Shown in pieces: positions 10,091 through 21,000 of a stretch of DNA of 64,000 bases; position 1 is the first letter of the stretch; every line of letters begins with the position of its first letter. Below the pieces are notes generated by a model. It saw nothing but the letters and a program-made list of their open reading frames with translations, was not told where the DNA came from and made no database searches. The stretch is from Bimuria novae-zelandiae CBS 107.79 (Eukaryota; Ascomycota; Dothideomycetes; Pleosporales; Didymosphaeriaceae), in assembly GCA_010015655.1 (NCBI GenBank), contig ML976696.1, positions 161,310 to 225,309 of the forward strand. Direction: 5' to 3'. A program made the translations under genes and the position numbers.

Positions 10091-12200
10091 CTTGAAGGTA
10101 ATGCTGTATTCTTCTCAAAAGAACGTGGTAAAGAGGGACTGTGTAAAAGGTTGACTACAGCTTTGGAAGAAACGACTGTCTCGTGGACCAAAGAGTGTGA
10201 GGAAAGACTGAACTAAGGAACAATGCAGGAAGATGCCGATTGATTCTGACAAAGGGAGTGAACGCCCATGGCTTATGTACCTGCAACTGTCTTGCATAAT
10301 GGGGTGCCTCGCTGAGGTGGCGTTGAGCCTTGTAGGAGCATCTGGCTCAAGCCGGTCATCTCCGGCGCATAGTGAAGCGGCTTCTGATTGGCAGGACTAC
10401 TGTAGAACAAAATACTCGTGCAGGGGTGTTAGGCGTGGTAGTGGTGGGGTCGGTGCATCATTGCTTGGCGGTCGAGGATACGGAATCCCGTAGCTCTACC
10501 AAATCGTGCGAGTGGCTGTATACACCTCTGGAGTCCGAAGGCGACACCCAGGCCATTGTTTGCGATTGCCCTGCCTTCTTTTACATCTCCGTCTCGTACG
10601 ATACTCTACTGGGTGGTGAATATGCGATGTCGTAACGTCACGCGGAACTTGCATTGCCGCCACGTTGCCGCTGAAAACACTGCCCGTTCTCTCCACCTTC
10701 TCCGCAGCACTCTCATTCAGGTACCAGCGAATCCAACTGTCACACTGAGGTGTAAGATTTGCCTTGGCGCGCTCGTACAGGGGCCGGGAGGATCGGATTT
10801 GCGCAAGGCGTCAACGGCGTGGTCCGCAGGGTTCCACCAGGCGAAGTCGTGCGTTTCACATTCCCCGGTCGTCTTTAGCGAAGCCTCCTATCGATAAGAG
10901 TTGGATCCCTCTAGACTTCTGTGCGGGGACGGATGTAGAGAAGCGGCACTTGCTTCAGTTCACGATATTCGAAATGTTGGGAGCCGCTGCAGGGGAGCGA
11001 AGTGTGAGTGGTGAGCGGTACCAGCCCCCAGCGAGGCGCCTTCCGTACTTCCAAGCGCATACTACGTCTTCCAATAGTAGGGCAAATTACAGTCATCTCC
11101 TGGTGCAGGACAACACGGGTTTTACGTACTGCGTTGGGGGCAAAGACGTACGTGCTTGTTGCTCGAATTCTTCCCGCACACGCAGATACTCGAAGAAACA
11201 AAACGCGGAGAGAAATTAATCAAACAGGCAACTTCCTTTCGTTCTTTGCTTTTGTCGTTTCACAGCAAAAGAGCTACCCTAAACAGATATGCACGAGCTG
11301 TCGGGTTGTTACGCGTACCTCGCAATGTCACCTCCCGTACAATTCTCGATGTCACTACCCGCTGTGATGGCCAGTCTCCGCACACACACCGTCGATATCG
11401 ATAGGAACGGCTGCCACTGTCAAGCTGGACGTGTGGGGAACTGATTTGTTACTATATATTAAGATTTCGTTCCTATGGTGCATTGATGCGACACTTCGCC
11501 CTCTCGCACCACGCGAATAGTGAGTCCACTATTCCAGCAGATTAACATTTGCCAATACCATCGACTCACGCGCCTAGAAAATGGTCGCACTTCTGTTGCT
11601 TCACTAGGTGCTCTCGTGCGGGCATACGAAGGCACTGAAGTCTGGTCTTCCCGCGTAGCGCCGCACTTCGCTTCGTCGGCACCGAAAGCCTTCGCCTAGA
11701 AGCCTCCATCAAATCCAAAAAGCATCATGACCGGTGCCAGGGCAGCGTCGATCGTCCATATTTCCATTCATAATTTCGTGTGTGGAAGGGATTGGGAACC
11801 TGCTCCGCTGCCGCTGCCGCTTCACCTACACGTTGCTGGGTCTTCCTTGGCTGTGACTCCGCTTGTAAACTCCACTGACCAACCGACCGGTATTGTCAAC
11901 GTCCAGCTCAAATTCTTCGCGCGACGTTCCGCACGCGGAGCTGTCGGGCAATGGACATCGCGCTTCCAAGCACCATTACTATATTCACGAGTGCGCGTAC
12001 GATGAGCGAAACGCCGGTATGTCCCGCGAGAGAAATGAACCCATTCACCTGAAATGAAAAGTGGTAGAAAGAGTGCTGGCCCAAAGGCTTTAAGAGGATG
12101 GTTTTCCCCAGGCAAGGCGACATACTGGCCGAGTGTGCTCAGACTTTTAACATAACACGCTGTAATGCTGCACGCCTGCAGGCGCGGCCTATCAGATGAC
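10091..12200. other. Intergenic region, mostly empty
   Basis: The first few hundred bases are presumably the promoter of the AA9 gene. Beyond that there are overlapping short frames on both strands, mostly with GTG or TTG starts and no recognisable domains. Only the possible relic at 10496-10895 stands out. Confidence 0.5.
10496..10895 (-). pseudogene. Possible frameshifted gene relic, perhaps NUDIX-like
   Basis: Two minus-strand frames give protein-like text that joins near 10780-10790. The upstream piece (from about 10890) contains ECETHDFAWWNPADHAVDALR, and the downstream piece contains YERAKANLTPQCDSWIRWYL. The first resembles the C-terminal part of fungal NUDIX hydrolases, where an acidic/aromatic stretch precedes an EAL-like helix, but no intact NUDIX box is visible further upstream (10900-11200). 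A frameshift or an unseen intron would be needed. The family suggestion is weak. Confidence 0.22.
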
Positions 12201-13625
12201 TCACATGATGTATGGAGTCGTGAGGTCCTCTAACCATATACCAGCTCTTATCAAGGCCGTTTCCGGTAGCTCGTGAATAATGCCCGCCTTCCATCGTCGG
12301 TAGTCGATGCGAATGCTTCTCAAATTTGGCACACGGGCTCTCCACCATAGCACGCTTGGCAAGATCCTCGAAAGTCCTTCGCTGTAAAGTAACGGTGCGG
12401 CACCTCCATCTGGAAAGATCGAGAGCGTTTCCAGTGTCGAAGGCAGCGATTCGATATCTAGTATGTGATCTTCACTTGCAAGTGGCAGTGCAGTCGCATG
12501 ATTTTGATCCCAAACGAATTCGATTCGGTCTTGAGGCGCGAGAAAGTATGTCGGTAGGCCAAGTTGTTTCAGCCGCGTGAAGTTTTGGAGCTGGGTGATG
12601 GCATTCTGCCGCTGGTCCGTTTCGACAATTTTTACGATTTCTAGGGAACGAATTTCGAGTGTCTCGAGCATATCAGCCAGTGGTAATATTCTTTTGAAGA
12701 AATTACCAAGAGTTTCGCAAGTCGTCTTATTATCTGGAGTTTCGTCTAGGCCCCATTGCGCTTTCAGTTTCGAAGTCGTCAAGCCAATATGCAGAGCCTT
12801 GAGGTTCCGGAAGTTTGCAGCAGGTGGAAAGCACGTTGCTGGGTTTGCCAAATATTCTCTTGAAGTCGTTGATATAATCGTATGAAGACTCTCCATCCCG
12901 GCGATGAGCTCACGCGGCCAATACTCCAAATCATCCAAGATCTCCGGATGAGAGAAGCTGCGCAAAGATGGCAGTGTCATCCATTCCCAATTCAAACGAT
13001 ATAGCACCGAAGAACGATCTATGCGCAAATTCTTCACAGCACGGAGTCCAGGCAACTCTCCCAGTCTCACCCAACTCTTAGCTAGGTCGAAAAATCGACG
13101 TTGATAATAATGCGGTCCCAACCAAAGATTTTCCAAATTTGACGTCAGCATGAGTAAGATATATGTCCAGAAAAACCCCTCTCCTCTTCTCACGCAATCT
13201 TTGCACTCCTCTTCCCAAAAGCCATTGTTCGCGAAATTCGTGTACCGGTCCAGGAGTTTGCGGAGAAGGTGACTGGTAGTCTTATCCGCCGCAGAGCGGA
13301 CACATCCCTGGCCTGGGAAAAAGGTTTCCAAGGGACTCATGTAATCATGAGGCGTCAGGTTCATATCCAGAGAGCGGACTCGCTTCGCAAGGTGGGGTTC
13401 CTGGAGCAGTCTGAGCGCGAGCGTTACGATGGGATCCCATCTTCGGGTAGACTTGTTATGGTCGTCACGTCCACGGCAGTTCAGTTGAGGGTGACGGTAC
13501 AAACATTCTAGAGCTGGCTCTTGGAATTTCTTCGCGGTTTGTGCAACGGATAGGAGGTCGACGCTGACGAGGTTGCACATGAGATTGAGTAACAGTTCGA
13601 CAGGTAATTTTGTGAAATGCGCCAT
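12201..13625 (-). CDS. F-box protein with leucine-rich C-terminal region, 474 aa
   Basis: The N-terminus MAHFTKLPVELLLNLMCNL and the following VDLLSVAQTAKKFQEPALECLY fit an F-box (about residues 1-45), the SKP1-binding module of SCF ubiquitin ligases. The rest is rich in leucine and tryptophan with repeating LRSF/LKALHIGL/LETLEI/LKQLGLP segments, suggesting degenerate leucine-rich repeats that would bind a substrate. It is a single exon with an ATG at 13625. Fungal genomes carry many such rapidly evolving F-box proteins. The substrate is unknown. The next two genes downstream in position are also F-box-like and on the same strand. Confidence 0.85.
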   Translation of the reverse strand: MAHFTKLPVELLLNLMCNLVSVDLLSVAQTAKKFQEPALECLYRHPQLNCRGRDDHNKSTRRWDPIVTLALRLLQEPHLAKRVRSLDMNLTPHDYMSPLETFFPGQGCVRSAADKTTSHLLRKLLDRYTNFANNGFWEEECKDCVRRGEGFFWTYILLMLTSNLENLWLGPHYYQRRFFDLAKSWVRLGELPGLRAVKNLRIDRSSVLYRLNWEWMTLPSLRSFSHPEILDDLEYWPRELIAGMESLHTIISTTSREYLANPATCFPPAANFRNLKALHIGLTTSKLKAQWGLDETPDNKTTCETLGNFFKRILPLADMLETLEIRSLEIVKIVETDQRQNAITQLQNFTRLKQLGLPTYFLAPQDRIEFVWDQNHATALPLASEDHILDIESLPSTLETLSIFPDGGAAPLLYSEGLSRILPSVLWWRARVPNLRSIRIDYRRWKAGIIHELPETALIRAGIWLEDLTTPYIM

Positions 13626-14091
13626 AATGCTCAGCCTTGCGAGCAGCAGCTTCGCTGACTATGAACGAACATGAATTTAACTTCCGAATGAGCGGCAAAT
13701 GCAGAGAGGTATTCACAACTGTCATATATTGCTACATTTGTGGGTGCCTAGCGTTTGCTACGCCGCAAATTGGGGCTTTAAGGCTGTGCTTTCATGCAGG
13801 ATGCGGGGATGTCGCCACCTCGTCCAATCAAGCCACAAAGCCACAGTTGACACCCGGAATCACACGAAAGCAGCTTTGAAGGTTTGGTGGCATGGTTTGT
13901 ATTACCTTGGGTTGACTCGCCGATTTCAATTGAGAACCTATAGACGTTGGGACAGATAGTTTTGCAACGGCTTTGGTCAAATATGCTCTCACTGTGGTGA
14001 TGCACATAGTAGAGCTTCAAATGGTGGGTCGTCTTGAGAAAGGTGGTGGAGAGGTACATCCTTGACAAAAGAACTGTTACCTATCCGGTGC

Positions 14092-15461
14092 TTATATCCC
14101 ATATACATCAGGATTTCGACCCGACCACTTGACCTTCCAATACCAATACCACAACCCATTCGCGCCAACGGGCAGAACTATTACAAACGGCGTGATAACC
14201 GCATCCATTACCGCGTAGAAAGATAAGAGCGGAAACCTATATTCAATCTTCAAATGCCCGTTGGTCCTATTTATCTCTATCTGGAGCATATGGAAGCTAG
14301 CCTGCGTCTGAAAGACGTTCGATTGTAGAAGATACCGCTCACCATTCTCCCATTCGCGCACTAATTGAAATTGTATAAATCGATCCACGCGGAACGGATA
14401 GTTGTGATTGGGTCCCACATCGAGTCGGTTCACTATTACCTCGTCGTTGTCGGCTCCTATACCGTAGAAACAAAAAGTATCTCCATTCGCGCAATCAAAC
14501 CCTTTCCACTCATCATCCATGAAGAAGGTAGGGTCGGTCATCTTGGAGAGGTGACATGTGCTGAAAGCCTCGAGTCCTGCTGATGAAAAAGGCGCCGGTG
14601 GTTGGTGACTAGGCGTAGGAAGGGTAGAGATTGTTGGCGGATACATTACTCCAGCGGGGCGGGTGTTGTTGCAGTTATTTTCAAGCGCCCAAATCAGTTC
14701 CACGTAGAAAAATCCCACCGCTCGATTTGCCAAAGTGTGAAGCATGGCCAAATGGTGGACGAGGTTATCTTGAGGTCTGATGCTATCACCATTGTGGTAG
14801 GTGAGGCGGAGCCATTGTACAAAGCGGAGACGCCGGGGGCGTTTACTAGCGGTTGAAGAAGTGTAATTGGTCAACAGCTGTGAAGTGAGACAAAAGCTAG
14901 CTGCTTGAGCAATTTGCCAGGTATACGTATCCTATGGGAGTGCCGCAGTGGAGATGAACAAACGTGCGCCCTGGCTGGGTGGATTTGTACCGTGGTCGAA
15001 AACTATCGAGATATTGCAGATGAAGTCGCATAACTGGTGAATAACAGCAGTATCGCTAGACAAAGCCAAGGGATCTAGAACGGTAAGTGTGGTGTTAGTG
15101 AGACAATTACAATCCTTTAAGGCCCGCTATTGCAGAGGTCCTACATACGAAGCATGACAATCATGTGGGGCAGCCAATGTTCGATGTCTTCACGTTTAAG
15201 CGGTGTCTTCTGACCAGCCAAGGCGTCTGCCAACACATATTTTTTCCAATTCTGCTTCATGTCAGATTGCAATATAACGTCGTAAGAACCTCCTAATATA
15301 TGCGACATAGCTAACAAATCTCGCCACACAGTCCAATCATCGCAAGCAGAGTGAATGGAACGACAGGTAAGAATGAATGTAAGAGCTTCACGAGAAGACA
15401 ACTTCACGGCAATCCTCTGAAGAAGCTCAGCTGGGAACTGGTCTAATATCAGATGAACCAT
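14092..15461 (-). pseudogene. Second F-box gene, spliced, interrupted by one in-frame TAG
   Basis: Exon 1 is 15461-15149 and exon 2 is 15074-14092. The 74-bp intron has donor GTATGT, branch-like CACTAAC and acceptor TTCTAG, and joins the frames in phase. The N-terminus LILDQFPAELLQRIAVKL with TFILTCRSIHSACDDWTVW is an F-box. The model would be 431 codons, but codon 152 (14934-14932) is TAG. The frame continues beyond it for 279 codons in good protein-like sequence (DTYTWQIAQAASFCL) to a hydrophobic C-terminal segment rich in Phe, Tyr and Trp (about residues 390-425). CAG-to-TAG is the simplest origin. An alternative is a second intron ending at the CCATAG that contains this stop, but no strong donor or branch point was found in phase. 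A shortened 151-residue F-box protein may still be made. Confidence 0.72.
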
Positions 15462-16482
15462 GGTGGTCTCAGACGTAGAAAAACTGTGCAAAATAATCAG
15501 AAACACCGAAAGAAAATGTGTCTGGAGGGCACAAGCATTTACGTACAGTGTATAAGATAGACCTGAAATGAGATACGCTTAGCTCATGGAACAGTTGCGT
15601 CATGTTTTGAAGATCGTCCGCGTGTTACTATTTATAGTACTCGTGCCACAATGTGAATACGATGCCTAGTTGTCAGATTGGAAGGCCTCCTGGACCTGGT
15701 CTGATGATCAATCGAAGGCCGATATAGGTGACAGTAGATAGTTGACCGAATGCCTATCAGACAGCTAGGTGAGGTGGCTGAACGGCTGACTAAACAGGGG
15801 GCCTAGCCGAATACCTATCAGCCGTTGGCGGCACACAGAGCTACAGACAATACACCCATCATCCATCTCATACGTGTGCAACATCAATACGTGAACGGAA
15901 CACCCATCAAATCTGACACTAGTAAAAGCCCCACTATCGTATTAATGAGCAGCCTGAACACTAAAAATATGAACTCTAAAGTATCCCCTCATCCTTGCAA
16001 AATACAGAACGCTATAAAAGGCACACACAGAGGCAGTGCTTCCAAGTTATAATGGATGAGTGCTATTATTAAATCCAGCTAGCATGCAAATCGCGATGAG
16101 CGCAACACAACCGTCACAGAAAGCTCTAACGTCCTAGCACTGATTGATTTTATCATTCTATGCCTTGCGGTTCCGCGTACTGGCTATTCCCTTGCCTCCT
16201 TCTACATACTGCCCATGAACTTTTTTCTCGATCAGTTTCACACTGTTGTGCCACCCCAGTGCTTTGGAATATCCATTGTTTTCGAGCCTCATTCAGGGGG
16301 AAACTTACAATTCTAGTAGTACATGAGATCGATAATGAAGTTTCGCTGCAATTTTTGCGGGCAGCAGGTCTATGTACCACCATTCATGGACAAACGGATC
16401 AGACAACTTTTCCATAGTGAATACGATCGGTCCACGTACACAACGTGGTATCTCTGCAGAAGAACAAGCCAATCGTTCTTTC
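15462..16482. other. Intergenic region, nothing recognised
   Basis: No ATG-started frame of useful length or known domain was seen on either strand. A short imperfect direct repeat around CCGAATACCTATCAG occurs near 15750 and 15810. The region probably holds the promoter of the F-box gene ending at 15461. Confidence 0.5.
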
Positions 16483-17100
16483 TCAGATTGTTGCCTTCGC
16501 TACATCTATATCATCATGGAATTTCAAGAATAGTGTGGAAGGTCTTGATCTCAACCCTTCCATCTCTCTCGGAGAAACGACACACATACACCTCGGCGTC
16601 CAGCCCTGTTGATCCGCATCCCTCAAGCTTATATGCTTATGCACGATCAGACACTTCCAAATGACTCCCTGCAGCCTCTCCAAGCACTCCATTTGTTCAT
16701 CTCGACTCTTGCATTGCCCTGGATCGGGCACAAGTGTGCACTTTTTGGAAGAGCCCACCAGCACCGTGAAAAAGTGCCGCGTTTCCTTCGAAACAGGGTG
16801 CTTGTCGCTGAAATCGGCTTTGGAAAGATGGGGTACGCAGATGCGCAGGCTGTGCGCATCCTGGAGATTCTTCGGTGTGGGAAAAGTGATGGGTGCGTCG
16901 AGCGGCCAGGCTGCGCGGACTTCTTGTTGTATGCGGATGAAAGCTTCCATGTAATGGACCTCGATTTCGCGATACGAATCTTTGCTGGCTAGTATGATGC
17001 CCTGGTAATTGCATAGTTGCGAGCCCGGTTGCACGATGCAGTCGTATACAAGGAGGCGTATTTCTTTCGGAAGCTGGATGGTGGGGTTAGGCGGGTCCAT
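16483..17100 (-). CDS. 2EXR/F-box-like hypothetical protein, 205 aa
   Basis: The N-terminus reads IQLPKEIRLLVYDCIVQPG, the pattern found at the start of fungal 2EXR and F-box-like proteins (L-P-x-E-I-R-x-x-I/V-Y). The rest is mixed alpha/beta in character with several Cys and His but no catalytic motif I can name. There is a single exon with an ATG at 17100. The length fits small members of this fungal family. The start codon is only about 50 bp from the recognisable end of the pogo-1 transposon, so its promoter may have been replaced by transposon DNA. Function unknown. Confidence 0.65.
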   Translation of the reverse strand: MDPPNPTIQLPKEIRLLVYDCIVQPGSQLCNYQGIILASKDSYREIEVHYMEAFIRIQQEVRAAWPLDAPITFPTPKNLQDAHSLRICVPHLSKADFSDKHPVSKETRHFFTVLVGSSKKCTLVPDPGQCKSRDEQMECLERLQGVIWKCLIVHKHISLRDADQQGWTPRCMCVVSPREMEGLRSRPSTLFLKFHDDIDVAKATI

Positions 17101-19539
17101 TGCGCTACTATTGTCTCATAAGTCGCAAGAACAAAGCTGGAGACTGCTTCTTCGGTACCGTGTCTGTGCGCGCAACGCCCGACTTCGCGCAACGCCCGAC
17201 TTGGCAGTATATTAGCGATTGCAAACATAAAGCTCTACAGCTACGTAAAAAATATATTATTACGAGATTTTTTGTTAGAGTACTCTTTGTATTTATACGA
17301 TAATTTTATCCTATATATACTATTTTAGCTAATTAATAGGGTAGTTATAAGAGTTAATTATAGTAATTTATATAGCTAAAGTAATATTAAATAACGCGCT
17401 AGCTATAGTAGCCCCAGTATATTATATATACTTCTAATTTTTAATTATTAGCTTTAAAGCGTTTTTATTACCTTTTTAAAATATTTATTAAGCTTTTTAA
17501 GCGTTGCAAGCTTTTTTTTAGTATTATTTTTTAGCTACGCGTTTAGCCTTTTAAGTAGCTAGCTTAGCTAGCTTTTTTTTATATACTAACTTAGCTACTT
17601 CTTTTTTTATATACCTTTTATCCTTTAGCTATTCCTTAAGTAGCTTATTATTATATTAAAGTTACTTTATATTAGCTTTTACAAGCTCCTCTTAATACTT
17701 AAAAGGTTTAAATACCTTATATCTTACTTCTGCCTCCTTTTATGCACGCAGTAACTAGAAAATAGCACCTTTATAGTACTCTTCGTATTGCTACAAAGGA
17801 AGAACTCTCCTCTTTATAAAAGGCTTCTATTTCTCCCTTAGGACACCCTTTACGCCCTCTAATTTATAATAGATAAGCTTATTTTAAGCTACTAGGTGGT
17901 GGAGGGTGCGGAGAATCTTTTTCTAACTTATAAGAGTTTATATCCTTTATAGATTTGCGTACTAGCGTTTCTACTTTAGGCTAGTACCCCCTAGAGTAAC
18001 ATAAAGTTAACGTCTTAGATAACTAGGAGCTATCTAGTATTAGTATTTTAAATTTTTAAAGTATTTTTTTTTAAAATTCAGTGGCGATATACTAGTAGCT
18101 TTAAATAAGCTAGAAACTAACATTTAGGTAAATATATTTAACTAGACGGTCTAAAATATTAAAAAGAAGCTCTTTTTTTTTTTTTTTTAAATACAAATCT
18201 CTCTAAGTATTATATAGAGGTGATTTATAAGTTTTTAAAAGAAATTTATTACTAGAAGACTAAAGCTAACTACATTTAATAGCTAAAGCGTATAAGTAAA
18301 GCGTAATGGAAAGATATATAGTATTATTTTATCATTATTATATAGCTATTATAATTATTTAATATTAATAATTACTACCTCCTTTATACTTTAAGTTTAG
18401 TATAAAATTAAACACTTTCTTAAGTTACGTAAGGATAATATTATTATTTATCTAGCCTATAAGTAAGGTTATAAAATAGACTTCATAAGTTCGTAGGTAA
18501 ATATCTTTAATCTAACTAGCCTGTATATCTCCTTTCTTTACTAGATATATAATAAATAGTAGTAATATACTTTTGTTAGCGTAAATTAACGCTAGCACTA
18601 TTACCTAGTCGCGGTATCTATCTTAAAGAGCTAAATTAACGCGTTTATATTTATATGTATCTTTACTAAAGATTCTTTTTAATCTGCTAATTACTCTAAT
18701 TATAGAGCCTTTTTATTTATATTATACATTTTTAAAAGCTATATATTATATTAAGATATTTTATATTATAAAAGGTTAAAATATAGGCTATATTTAGTAA
18801 CTAAATTAGCGTTATAGCGTATAAAGCCTATAACTAGCGCCTATTAAGATGTAAACTTATTTTTATTATTATTAATAAAGCCCGTAACCTAGCTTTTAAA
18901 AACGTCTTTAGTAGCTAATTCGGATGCGAAATTTTATATTACAGATCTTATAGGTAGTAGGCGTCGCTTAGTAAGCTTTTTTATATATTTTATAAGCTTA
19001 GCTTCTTAGTATAAGCAAAGTATATACTAGTTGGAGTTCTTAGTCACGCGTAGGCGCTACGCGCGTTAATATTAGCATAATAAAATTAATATAATTAATG
19101 CTATCCCTCGCATGGTTAAAATAGCCCGTACACGGACCACATAGAATTAGCCAATCAACGCATAGTGTCAATTTAACACTAAGTCCTGTATTATAATGTT
19201 AGTAATTATTATTTTCTAGCTGAAATAGGCCTTTTTAAAAATTTCTAACATATACAAATATACTAAAAGCTATAGCTTACCTTAGTAATAATCTTAATTT
19301 TATTATATATATAAAGTGCTTAATAATAACTTATAATTTACCTAATTTATCGTTAAATCCGCCACCTAATTAAAGACATCTTAATATTAATAATCCGTAT
19401 ATATTTAGAGTTGCTAATATACTTAAAAGTGTTAATAAAAGCTCTTTTATTATTCTATTTAATTTATTCTTCTTTACTAACGTTATAAATTAAATTGTAT
19501 ACTATATAAATTAGCATGCTAAGATGCTCTAAATAGCCT

Positions 19540-20484
19540 TACCCTCTAAGCCTACCTGTCGCGGGTGGAAATTATCGTCGCCAGTAGAGCTTTATACGTA
19601 CTTTGCAATTATTATATATATGGGTCTCCATTACGAGCCGTCACTAGCGGAGTACTAGCAGAAGGGCCACCGGAGTGCTCCTACACACAAAGTTAATAAG
19701 TTCATAGGCAGGACGCGCTAGCAGTAGCTAAATTAGTAATTATACTATACTAAGGTAAAGTAGAGTTTTAACTTACCTTTTAGCTATATTTAAGAGCTCT
19801 TTAAGCTTATACCTAAGGGCTATAAGATCTAGTGCTTATTAAATAATAAAGTAATCTTAAACTAGTTATTTTATACTAAAGGTAAAGAACTTATTAATTT
19901 ACTAAAACATGCTAACGTTAACCTTTACAGCAAGTTTTTAATGCCTATAAAGCTTGTCCTTATTATCCTCGTACTCCATAGAGACTCTACTAGTAGACGC
20001 CTTTTTCCGCCTTATCTCTACGTCGTGGCAGGATAATAACTTATTTAACACTATTCCTATACTTAGATACTTGTAATCTAAAGGCGTAGGCTACGCTAGG
20101 ATAGTTAGAATAATGAAGATAGTTATGAAGAATAATTTAAAAGTAATAGTAAAAGTAAAACTTTAAATGAGTAATGCCTGCATCGCCTACTAAGAGATAT
20201 AAAAAAAGTGCTTTAACAGTAATTTTATAAGGCTTAAAACATATAGTAGTTAGTTCCTGAAATAAGGAGAGATACGTTAGGCATTATTAGCGTTAAAAAA
20301 AGTACTAAAAATAGGTTAAAAAGATAATTAAGTTATTTTTTTATAAGTACTAACGTTAGATTTTTAGTATAGTATTAACTAATAAGAATTACTACTTAGT
20401 AAATTAGTATATTAAAAAGCTACACCGACGCTTAAAGCTCGCCTAAAATAATAAAAAGATTTTTAAAGATGCCTTTAGTAATAC
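19540..20484 (+). pseudogene. PiggyBac-like transposase, N-terminal half
   Basis: The frame gives SPVELYTYFAIIIYMGLHY, then EPSLAEY and GHRSAPTHKVNKF, which match the conserved N-terminal part of piggyBac-derived transposases (the x-E-L-Y-x-F-x-x-I-I-Y-M-G pattern). Stops are TAG or TAA. It is cut at 20485 by the left LTR of Gypsy-1 and continues at 48116. Confidence 0.8.
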
Positions 20485-21000
20485 TGTTATAAGGAGCTAT
20501 ACGTACCTGAGCCTGTTCCGGATGAGGGGAGGATAGGTCAAGGGTAAAGTACCTCGCGGATATTTAGTAGTCGAGAGTAATAGTAGCAATACTAGGTTTC
20601 TAAATAATCTAATTCCATAACGAACTATAGAATAACTAACTAAGAGATTTACTAATCTATTATAAGAGATATACTCGTAGTGTTAAAAGTTAACTATAAA
20701 AAGTTAGAAAAGTATAAAGAGTATTTTAAACTATATACTAGTTATCCTATTCTTTAATATTCTAAAATTTCTTTAGTCTTTTAAGCAACTTGCTCCTTAG
20801 TAGGGTATCTTTTAATTTTTTTTATTAAGCTACTATCCTTCTAGGATTCTATCCTCTTAGTAGGATTTTAATTATATAACTACTAACTTAATTTTACCTT
20901 GCCTACTAGCCTGCTAAGTCCTATTAGCCCTTTTACATAAACCTTTATTATTCCGTAATTTATAATTGCGATGCCGCTATAATTTTTTATAATTATAATA
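20485..21000. repeat. Gypsy-1 left LTR (3' LTR)
   Basis: Begins TGTTATAAGGAGC and ends AATTATAATA (probably once ending CA). It matches 33878-34313 over its first 441 bases and 48041-48115 over its last 75. Confidence 0.8.

Noticed and set aside
10764..11219. Plus-strand open frame of about 150 codons
   Set aside because: No good start codon or domain, and the opposite strand carries the more protein-like relic.
11727..12005. ATG-started plus-strand frame of 92 codons
   Set aside because: Pro/Leu repeats and Arg-rich tail without a domain; likely chance in balanced-composition DNA.
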